NCBI RefSeq assembly: GCF_910592395.1
Contig: NC_088324.1
Location: forward strand, 7,650,953 to 7,714,952
Direction: 5' to 3'
DNA length: 64,000 nt
Source: Lineus longissimus
Taxonomy: Eukaryota; Nemertea; Pilidiophora; Heteronemertea; Lineidae
Of the stretch, positions 60,201 to 64,000 are shown piece after piece. Within the stretch, counting starts at the first letter, position 1. Every line of letters starts with the position of its first letter. A program made the translations under genes and the position numbers. The notes under the pieces were generated by a model. It did not search any database, was not told the origin of the DNA, and saw nothing but the letters and a program-made list of their open reading frames with translations.

Positions 60201-60901
60201 GTCTGACATGACCAAGGGCCCTTACTGTGTATACTAGTCACTTGAAGATGGCCAAATTATCCCCTCTCCTCCTGCCTATAGTCCCCCTTTAAGGCTGTAA
60301 ATCAAGATAAGACGGGTTCTTGTGAAAAGATTAGTATAATACCGATATTTGTATGTTTTTTCCAGGATGGTGAGACATATTGTATAGATGCCAGAAAGTA
60401 TGGCAATGTGGCCCGCTTCATTAACCATCTGTGTGAGCCGAATATCGTCCCTGTCAAAGTATTCATCGACCACCAGGATCTGCGTTTTCCGCGGATCTGC
60501 TTCTTCTCGTCGCGTGAGATCAAGGCAGGAGAGGAATTGGGGTAAGTCTCTGTGTGGTATTGAAACTCGGGTGTGGACCTGTTCTCTCCACTGCTGGAGG
60601 GATCGATCACTGCTGCTGGGGGGATTGATCACTGCTGCTGGAGGGATTGTTCGCTACTGCTGGGGCGATTGACTTCAAACTCCTCACAGCTGTTTCCCCA
60701 GGTCACCTCATGCTTCCCTTTCGTTACAGTTTCGACTACGGCGAGAAGTTCTGGATCATCAAATGGAAACAGTTCACGTGCGCGTGTGGCTCGGCGAGAT
60801 GTAAATATTCGCGGGAGGTCATCCAGAAAACGCTAGCGGAATATCATGCGAGGATGGAAGAAGAACTAGCACTAGAGCAACAGATTCTGGCGCTGTCTTA
60901 A
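42274..60901 (+). CDS. EHMT: EHMT (G9a/GLP) histone H3 lysine-9 methyltransferase, complete
   Basis: Nuclear enzyme that mono- and dimethylates H3K9 using S-adenosylmethionine and represses transcription. Coding exons: 42274-42279, 42592-43812, 44067-44112, 44327-45105, 47158-47283, 48131-48274, 48688-48887, 49578-49693, 49960-50112, 51160-51266, 51652-51774, 52323-52529, 52878-52993, 53481-53519, 54558-54621, 55576-55682, 57582-57768, 58196-58389, 59273-59359, 60085-60163, 60366-60541, 60730-60901. All joins keep phase and total 4449 nt, 1482 residues (human EHMT1/2 are about 1300/1210). Order: acidic/basic N-terminus with NLS (about 317-332), ARKT motif (577-580), Cys-rich module (about 700-815), ankyrin repeats (about 920-1165), pre-SET with nine Cys (1249-1302), SET (about 1311-1433; NHLCEPN 1387-1393), post-SET Cys 1443, 1445, 1450. 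Single EHMT gene expected in invertebrates, so EHMT1/2 cannot be distinguished. Confidence 0.95.
42381..42553 (+). repeat. Dispersed repeat with gagaggtgtcc motifs, copy 1
   Basis: ctaaggacacctttgggact, several attagagagg-tgtcct motifs and an ending gaggttccactgtac match 53070-53243. It ends about 38 bp before the acceptor of the next EHMT exon. Confidence 0.6.
42592..43812 (+). CDS. EHMT: EHMT exon 2: disordered N-terminus with nuclear localisation signal
   Basis: Acceptor gtttgcccgttgcag, donor CAG|gtgagt, phase 0. Codes residues 3-409: acidic and Ser/Asn-rich with little order, then the basic stretch [17 protein letters not shown] (43531-43581), a bipartite-type NLS, followed by an acidic run around DDGDDVV. 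A TTG-initiated reading of this exon is not needed because ATG GAG in the previous exon joins in phase. Confidence 0.9.
44067..44112 (+). CDS. EHMT: EHMT exon 3 (46 nt)
   Basis: Acceptor cttgtgacattccag, donor CAAG|gtatgt. Codes [15 protein letters not shown], residues 410-424, and ends in phase 1. The introns on both sides are about 0.2 to 0.25 kb and hold nothing notable. Confidence 0.85.
44327..45105 (+). CDS. EHMT: EHMT exon 4: Pro/Ser-rich linker with ARKT motif
   Basis: Acceptor atctctcaatttcag, donor GAT|gtaagt. Residues 425-684. Mostly disordered Pro/Ser/Thr/Arg. At 44782-44793 it reads ARKT within SARKTSPM (residues 577-580). In mammalian G9a and GLP an ARKT sequence resembling H3 around K9 is automethylated and binds HP1-type chromodomains; K579 is the likely counterpart here (inference). 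Confidence 0.9.
45106..47157 (+). other. EHMT intron 4, mostly minisatellite
   Basis: About 325 nt of plain intron, then the 32-bp array, then 90 nt to the next acceptor. No other feature. Confidence 0.8.
45430..47068 (+). repeat. 32-bp minisatellite, about 51 copies
   Basis: Unit ctctgaggacacctttcccc plus acgatactttca. Variants differ at a few positions (ccc/cct, acg/atg, tca/tct, and a subfamily gggcgcctttccctacg). The period is 32, not a multiple of three, so any frame cycles through all three phases. The plus strand is pyrimidine-rich. Confidence 0.95.
47158..47283 (+). CDS. EHMT: EHMT exon 5: start of Cys-rich module
   Basis: Acceptor tctgtttgatttcgcag, donor AAG|gtgagt. Residues 685-726, with PLCACKVNG and [11 protein letters not shown] matching the first Cys residues of the ring-like region N-terminal to the ankyrin repeats of EHMT proteins. 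Phase 0. Confidence 0.9.
47284..48130 (+). other. EHMT intron 5 with SINE
   Basis: Only a minus-strand SINE (about 47815-48000) is recognisable. Confidence 0.5.
47815..48000 (-). repeat. tRNA-derived SINE
   Basis: On the minus strand: a tRNA-like head with ggcacagtggttggagc (A box type), a weaker B box, then the conserved-looking body gtgtccttgggcaagatact and aatgagacgtaaaacc, motifs widely shared by animal SINEs. Confidence 0.6.
48131..48274 (+). CDS. EHMT: EHMT exon 6: Cys-rich module
   Basis: Acceptor tttttcacattttgcag, donor CAG|gtgagc, phase 0. Residues 727-774 with [18 protein letters not shown] and [11 protein letters not shown], a clear match to the CCPGCG-containing zinc-binding segment of EHMT proteins. 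Confidence 0.95.
48275..48687 (+). other. EHMT intron 6
   Basis: Holds a copy of the dispersed 240-bp repeat (48448-48645). Confidence 0.55.
48448..48645 (+). repeat. Dispersed 240-bp repeat, copy 3
   Basis: gttcgtaattacttgtggtc, atagtatttgtatatcagtc and acacaacggcaatgctgaaa match copy 2; the 3' part is shorter. Confidence 0.55.
48688..48887 (+). CDS. EHMT: EHMT exon 7: end of Cys-rich module
   Basis: Acceptor cgacttcttttttcag, donor GG|gtaagg (phase 2). Residues 775-841: [17 protein letters not shown] and [10 protein letters not shown], then an acidic linker. The His/Cys pattern completes the zinc module. Confidence 0.95.
48890..49215 (+). repeat. tRNA-derived SINE with (tgata)n tail
   Basis: tRNA-like head: A box tagcctagtggttaa, B box gggttctatccc, about 40 bp apart. 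The body contains ctagtaaaagatcccacat and the element ends in tgatatgatatgatatg. It begins right after the splice donor at 48888. Confidence 0.75.
49578..49693 (+). CDS. EHMT: EHMT exon 8: basic/acidic linker
   Basis: Acceptor ttttgtgtattgcag, donor G|gtaggt. Residues 841-879: a charged, probably helical stretch ([20 protein letters not shown]) leading to the pre-ankyrin region. Confidence 0.85.
49960..50112 (+). CDS. EHMT: EHMT exon 9: lead-in to ankyrin repeats
   Basis: Acceptor ctcattccttgatctttcag, donor G|gtaggt. Residues 880-931, including [20 protein letters not shown] and LYMLG, the capping helix before the first full ankyrin repeat. Confidence 0.9.
50113..51159 (+). other. EHMT intron 9, filled by an 84-bp satellite
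   Basis: About 50 nt, then the 84-bp tandem repeat, then about 75 nt to the next acceptor. Confidence 0.8.
50160..51085. repeat. 84-bp tandem repeat, eleven copies
   Basis: Unit contains ggcctgctccctgaagaata, ctggcccaaggacgccaccc and tcttgggctctgtggcttca. 84 is 28 codons, so two overlapping minus-strand frames stay open (271 and 176 codons, for example [18 protein letters not shown]). The substitutions show no coding bias that I can see. Confidence 0.95.
51160..51266 (+). CDS. EHMT: EHMT exon 10: ankyrin repeat
   Basis: Acceptor ttttgtctttcag, donor CAG|gtaaga. Residues 931-966: [20 protein letters not shown], the first full repeat. The usual TPLHAAA start is VALHAAA here. Confidence 0.92.
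51652..51774 (+). CDS. EHMT: EHMT exon 11: ankyrin repeat
   Basis: Acceptor cctttgtgctctag, donor AGG|gtacgt. Residues 967-1007: [20 protein letters not shown], then KAGAVVD. Confidence 0.93.
51868..52092 (+). repeat. tRNA-derived SINE
   Basis: A box tggcctagtcgttaagg, B box aaggttcaaggcc; unrelated body ending in ataaagtgtcttataaacc. Lies in intron 11. Confidence 0.6.
52323..52529 (+). CDS. EHMT: EHMT exon 12: ankyrin repeats with methyl-lysine cage
   Basis: Acceptor tttcgtcggtaacag, donor AAT|gtaagt. Residues 1008-1076 cover two repeats: [19 protein letters not shown] and [21 protein letters not shown]1046, W1051 and E1054 correspond to the cage residues that let GLP ankyrin repeats bind H3K9me1/2. 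Confidence 0.97.
52565..52745 (-). repeat. SINE-like fragment
   Basis: On the minus strand gggtttcgaccccggg is a good pol III B box, but I see no good A box. Intron 12 holds nothing else. Confidence 0.35.
52878..52993 (+). CDS. EHMT: EHMT exon 13: ankyrin repeat with fourth cage residue
   Basis: Acceptor gttcctttttcacag, donor TT|gtgagt. Residues 1077-1115: [21 protein letters not shown]1084 lies 38 residues after W1046, the same spacing as W839 to W877 in GLP. Confidence 0.97.
53070..53243 (+). repeat. Dispersed repeat with gagaggtgtcc motifs, copy 2
   Basis: Shares attaaggatgccctcaggac, gagaggtgtccttaat and ggaagttccactgac with 42381-42553. Confidence 0.6.
53481..53519 (+). CDS. EHMT: EHMT exon 14 (39 nt): part of an ankyrin repeat
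   Basis: Acceptor tctgtttttgtttcag, donor GT|gtaagt. Reads [12 protein letters not shown] between two split codons; residues 1115-1128. Skipping it would delete 13 residues in frame and break the repeat. Confidence 0.92.
53537..54173. repeat. 635-bp intronic element, copy A
   Basis: Starts with a hairpin (atagaccccacat / atgtggggtctat) and ends aaatttctag. Roughly 97 percent identical by eye to 58569-59203. It carries GCTCCGCCCC (53831), TGACGTCA (53848) and ATGGCGG (53870). It begins 17 nt after the exon 14 donor. Not a known coding element. Confidence 0.85.
54558..54621 (+). CDS. EHMT: EHMT exon 15: ankyrin repeat
   Basis: Acceptor gacggtgtctttcag, donor GCA|gtaagt. Residues 1128-1149: [20 protein letters not shown]. 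The usual TPL start of the next repeat is DPPIA here. Confidence 0.92.
54622..55575 (+). other. EHMT intron 15 with 124-bp repeats
   Basis: About 240 nt of plain sequence, then the 124-bp tandem repeats, then about 130 nt before the acceptor. Confidence 0.7.
54870..55430. repeat. 124-bp tandem repeat, about 4.4 copies, each with a hairpin
   Basis: Units recur at 54901, 55025, 55150, 55274 and 55398 (atgtcaaaatgatgtt). Each full unit contains aacatgctttctaacaacca followed by gg-ccctggttgtttgaaagcatg, a nearly perfect 44-nt inverted repeat. Confidence 0.9.
55576..55682 (+). CDS. EHMT: EHMT exon 16: last ankyrin repeat and linker
   Basis: Acceptor gatttgtctcttccag, donor CG|gtgagt. Residues 1150-1185: [20 protein letters not shown], matching the capping repeat and linker that precede pre-SET. 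Confidence 0.92.
55683..57581 (+). other. EHMT intron 16 (1.9 kb)
   Basis: I see no exon, repeat array or RNA gene here; only short chance frames such as 57310-57492. Confidence 0.6.
57582..57768 (+). CDS. EHMT: EHMT exon 17: pre-SET lead
   Basis: Acceptor gcatgtttgcgcag (weak pyrimidine tract), donor CAG|gtgagt. Residues 1185-1247: [20 protein letters not shown], then [20 protein letters not shown], the typical segment before the zinc cluster. Confidence 0.95.
58196..58389 (+). CDS. EHMT: EHMT exon 18: pre-SET zinc cluster
   Basis: Acceptor aatatttctttcccag, donor AC|gtgagt. Residues 1248-1312. Nine Cys at 1249, 1251, 1255, 1260, 1262, 1292, 1296, 1298 and 1302 have exactly the spacing of the human G9a pre-SET Cys set that binds three zinc ions. 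Confidence 0.97.
58569..59203. repeat. 635-bp intronic element, copy B
   Basis: Near-identical to 53537-54173. TGACGTCA at 58879-58886, then ATGGCGGCGG at 58901, which opens a 27-codon frame. It is bracketed by a 35-bp direct repeat (58534-58568 and 59204-59238, two mismatches) and ends about 70 nt before the SET exon. Confidence 0.85.
59273..59359 (+). CDS. EHMT: EHMT exon 19: start of SET domain
   Basis: Acceptor aaaattctatttttcag, donor GA|gtaagt. Residues 1312-1341: [20 protein letters not shown] then IPQGTFLCE. The RGWGV motif contributes to S-adenosylmethionine binding in SET enzymes. Confidence 0.96.
59437..59886 (+). mobile_element. 5'-truncated LINE (non-LTR retrotransposon) 3' end
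   Basis: In EHMT intron 19. About 100 codons end the reverse-transcriptase ORF, with [18 protein letters not shown], a C-terminal H/C-type segment of LINE ORF2 proteins; the frame stops at TAG 59738-59740. A short 3' UTR with aataaa and a 13-A tail follows. GTCTTCCA stands both before (59429-59436) and after (59887-59894) the insert, a target-site duplication. Confidence 0.8.
60085..60163 (+). CDS. EHMT: EHMT exon 20: SET domain
   Basis: Acceptor attgtcaccttccag, donor AAG|gtgggt. Residues 1341-1367: [20 protein letters not shown] then FDLDNK, the conserved EY-G-E and YLFDLD motifs. Confidence 0.96.
60366..60541 (+). CDS. EHMT: EHMT exon 21: SET catalytic core
   Basis: Acceptor gtatgttttttccag, donor GG|gtaagt. 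Residues 1368-1426 include [20 protein letters not shown] then PN; N1387, H1388 and C1390 are the cofactor and zinc residues of the NHxCEPN motif. Confidence 0.97.
60730..60901 (+). CDS. EHMT: EHMT exon 22: end of SET, post-SET and stop
   Basis: Acceptor cctttcgttacag. Residues 1426-1482: GFDYGEKFW with the catalytic Tyr (Y1429), then post-[12 protein letters not shown] (C1443, C1445, C1450) and a charged helix [15 protein letters not shown] ending LALS and TAA. Confidence 0.97.
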
Positions 60902-61504
60902 GATTAACTTCGTTTAGGAATTTGAACCTGTTAACCGCGTCATTTTTTTTGTTAACCGCGTCATATTGCGTAAGTAATTAGATTACACGTCCACATCCTC
61001 ATCTAACGGCCACTTTGTCTTGCATGCTGTAGCCCTGATTCAGCTCAAAAACTGGTGCCAGTGGTGTTCCATAGTGTTCTGAAACTAAACGACACTGTGC
61101 TGACGATCTAAGGGGATTCCCCATTGAGTTTTGGAGTGTTGCCCCGGCTCAGGTGAGTCATGAACATAGGACGCCATATAACGTCTTACGCAATGCACGG
61201 CCTTTAGGCCAGGACGTCATATGGCGTCTTACGCAGTTGACAGGTTAAACTTATTTTAGAACAGTGAGAACCTTGACCCTTTAAACCCAGTAGTCCCGAA
61301 TCTTGTGTTGGCTGAGAGGACATATGTCGCTTTATAAACAATATTGGGCGATTTGATGTGTCTGTAGCTTGATGTGGTGGACTAACTGGGGATTGAACCC
61401 ATCACCTTATTGAGTATCCTGGCATGCATGTTGACACCTTTGCAGTGTATCCAATTTCTCTGTGCTCAAACACCTGTCTTTTACCTGTTAGTGTATCACT
61501 GTGA

Positions 61505-61655
61505 CCACATCTGTGTTTCCCACATCTGTGTTTCCAACATCTGTGTTTCCAACATCTGCATTTCCAAACATCTGCATTTCCAACATCTGCATGTCCTACA
61601 TCTGCGTTTCCAACATCTGTGTTTCCAACATCTATGTTCCCAACATCTGTGTAAA
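61505..61655. repeat. 16-bp minisatellite
   Basis: About nine units of acatctgtgtttccaa with variants. It keeps frames open on both strands by chance. Confidence 0.8.
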
Positions 61656-63141
61656 AAGACAATCCGCGCAGGCCAGTTACAGAACCGAATTCATCAAAAT
61701 GGCAAGCACAGATCATCAAATCGGCGCTGCAAGTCAGTTCTGATAGTGCCTGAGAACGGGAACTTGGTATAGAGAAAATCACCGGAAACTTTGGGTTCAA
61801 CGGGTCAAGTTGCATGTAATGTTATCGTCATAAGTTTATTTTAGAATTGTAAAACATTCCAAACGTTGTTTCTCAAAGAAACTTACCGATTGGCAAGCCA
61901 GGATAGGTCGGCACAGATCGATGTGCCCTAGTTCATGAAATGTTAAGTGTGCATGTGATTTCTACGATGGATGTATTTGTGATAACACAATGACCAAGTT
62001 GCTTTCCTCCATTTCGGCCAGTGTTTTGCTATGGCTGCTGTATAAGGTGATCGTCTGCAATGAATTTAACAATGCGAAGATTGTTGCCTTGATATCGCCA
62101 ATTCGTTTTGCTGAATTTCGACTCGATCTTCAGTGCAGGGCCCATTTAAACGTTGGTGATTCCTGTCGCGGGTTAGTGGGATTACCACCGCAAACAAGAG
62201 ATTTTTGTTGCAAGCGATCATGATCGTGGGTTGCGGCAACGAATATTGCCAGTTTGCCGGGCGTTTATTGCTTGTTACAAATGTATAGTTTCCATGTTGG
62301 GGAAGTGGTTAGGCATGATTTGTACATAGCTTCATTTATATTTCGTTAAAATTTGAATATACCGGTATAATGTACATGAGGACTTGGTAAATTTCTGTTT
62401 TTATCGACACTATTCAGACTGTTATCAGTAACTTTAATAGCATTTTCGTGTCAAATGAACAAGTTTTTATTTGTTGGTCAGAGTCAGTTTTATTTCCTGG
62501 AATGAAATAAGAGGATTACATGTAGGTTTGGTCATGAAATTACGGGAGTATTTTTAAAGTGTACATTTGTAAATTTGATTTTAAACCCTGTCAAGTTTCT
62601 TGGTGTTTGGCCGGTGTGTATACTGGTATTGAAATAATGAATTACTGTGAGATTTTTTGATCAAGTCGGGTTTTTTTAAGTGATTTCAAACAAATATGAT
62701 AGATAAACAATGTGTTTGTCAATTTGCTGACTATACATGTACATGTATGTTGCTGATTTCAATGCAATCTGATCATGGTTGTTATGAAAATTGAAAGTGC
62801 GTTTCAGGCCCGCCTGAGATTCACGCAATTCAAGTATGGATGTTCGAATTAGAAGCAATTTGCTAATTTTGAGAAAAAGGGGACATTTTAATGAAAATCA
62901 ATGAAGAAAATACTACTTGGGCGACATCATTTGAAATAGGTGTTGATTTTCATATGAGCTAGACTGTACATGTGATGTCCGTCTTGATGGAACAGTGGTA
63001 CTCGTTTGCATTTTATATAAATCTGGATTTGTCTGTCTGTACATAGCTTTCTTTTTTAATCGGTGTATATTTTATTCCAGACTGGTTTTGTGGCCGGTAA
63101 TAGCCGTTGGAGTCTGGTGCCTTGTGAGGAAGCGGTCCATT

Positions 63142-63229
63142 ATAACCTTTACACCCCCACTTTCTGAAGTGGACCGTTCTAATGCATTAACTTGAAGAGT
63201 CTATGCTGGGAAATGGGGTGTAACGGTTG
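63142..63229. repeat. 90-bp inverted-repeat element, copy 2
   Basis: aacctttacacccccacttt, gcattaacttgaagagtc and ggggtgtaacggtt match 33857-33946. Confidence 0.65.
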
Positions 63230-63608
63230 TACTCTCTAGTGGGTGCCACCTTTTTTCTGCAGATGGGGGGGGTGTGGGAGTATGATGCAGTATTTCATCT
63301 TCACGAGCATTTTAAACCCTTTCCCTACCACACCCGGTATTTACTGGGTACACTGCATACCATTGGCCAGCAGTAATCTGTACAGCCAAATTATCCCCTA
63401 GTTTTATCATTCACCGCAGTCCCTATAGGTCTTTGCTTGGTTACACCTGAAAAATGAGATGCCGGCACTGCACCGGATTCCCTAAGATTGGGTAATGCTG
63501 GCTACTTTACAATGAAAAATCTTTATAAGCCAAGTTGGGTTTGAGGGCAGCCGGTCCGAATCGGTTTCCGGCCAGGGGTAGCATTCACTGCCAAAACCCT
63601 AGACAGAA

Positions 63609-63632
63609 TAATAATAATAATAATAATAAATA
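63609..63632. repeat. Microsatellite (taa)n
   Basis: About eight aat/taa units. Confidence 0.8.
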
Positions 63633-63714
63633 CCAGATATTATAGTGCCTTAAAGCATGCTCCAAGGCACTTTACAATGGAGTTAGAAGCAAATATTTGG
63701 ATTTATAACGGAAG

Positions 63715-63955
63715 CGGAAGAGTTAGGCCTACGCCATCGGGTAAAAAAAATCAAATTTTTTAATGGAGTTTGGAATTTTCAAACTGTAAATAGATGAATT
63801 TTAACAATGCCTTTGTGTGTGGACAGATACCCCAGTGTTATGAATGCCAAGTTTCAGCAAATTTGTATGCATAGTAGCTGCACTGTGGCATTGTGTATAA
63901 CTGCATTTCTATTTTCCTGGACCACCAGTAAATAGGAACGGTATGGTATCCCTTT
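63715..63955 (-). repeat. Dispersed 240-bp repeat, copy 4 (reverse)
   Basis: Contains ccaagtttcagcaaatttgt and ctgcatttctattttcctgg, complements of the blocks in copies 1 and 2. Confidence 0.6.
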
Positions 63956-64000
63956 GAAGAAACTTTGGGATGGTCCCTAAGATGATTCGGCCGGAATTTT

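Larger units (their letters stand above)
60902..64000 (+). other. EHMT 3' UTR of unknown length and flanking DNA
   Basis: No gene recognised. Contains imperfect repeats of gttaaccgcgtcat and cttacgca near 60925-61250, a 16-bp minisatellite (61505-61655), an element related to 23947-24169 (about 62036-62271), the second 90-bp inverted-repeat element (63142-63229), a (taa)n run (63609-63632) and a reverse 240-bp repeat (63715-63955). Confidence 0.5.

Noticed and set aside
61402-61815. Frames of 137 (minus) and 120 (plus) codons after EHMT
   Set aside because: Both run through the 16-bp minisatellite; Cys/His-rich look comes from the repeat.

Overview
The window is animal nuclear DNA: spliced genes with GT-AG introns, AT-rich introns of 0.2 to 6.3 kb, no operons, and heavy interspersed and tandem repeats. 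It carries parts of two genes, both on the + strand. The abundant minisatellites, foldback elements and tRNA-derived SINEs, together with the protein sequences, suggest a marine invertebrate such as a cephalochordate, another deuterostome or a lophotrochozoan. I cannot fix the species from the sequence alone.

Left part (1 to about 30.6 kb): the 3' end of a Cav2-class voltage-gated calcium channel gene (group of vertebrate CACNA1A/B/E, cacophony, unc-2). Seven exons join in phase into 562 residues of cytoplasmic tail. The last exon carries both presynaptic docking signals known from Cav2 tails: an RRLPPTP site for RIM-BP SH3 domains and a C-terminal EDWC for Mint/RIM PDZ domains. Two in-phase microexons (15 and 27 nt) are likely but unproven. 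The pore domains lie before the window.

Middle (30.6 to 40.4 kb): no gene that I can support; it holds the unknown 3' UTR of Cav2, several minisatellites and small foldback elements. At 40.43-40.71 kb there is a compact promoter-like cluster (YY1, CRE, E-box, two CCAAT boxes, E2F, NRF1) ending in a good splice donor.

Right part (40.7 to 60.9 kb): a complete EHMT (G9a/GLP) histone H3K9 methyltransferase gene. Two leader exons and 21 further exons give 22 coding exons and 1482 residues when joined; every junction keeps phase. It has an ARKT histone-mimic motif, a Cys-rich module, ankyrin repeats with the methyl-lysine cage residues at GLP spacing, a nine-Cys pre-SET, SET and post-SET. Its introns hold a 1.6 kb 32-bp minisatellite, an 84-bp and a 124-bp satellite, SINEs, a LINE fragment with a target-site duplication, and two nearly identical 635-bp elements. 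From 60.9 to 64 kb there is the presumed 3' UTR and flank with more repeats.

The two genes are neighbours in human as well (EHMT1 and CACNA1B at 9q34.3), so the window shows an old gene linkage, here in the opposite order. The less expected signals are a dispersed family of 31-37 bp palindromes, one of which has expanded into a tandem array, and the paired 635-bp intronic elements that carry promoter-like motifs.
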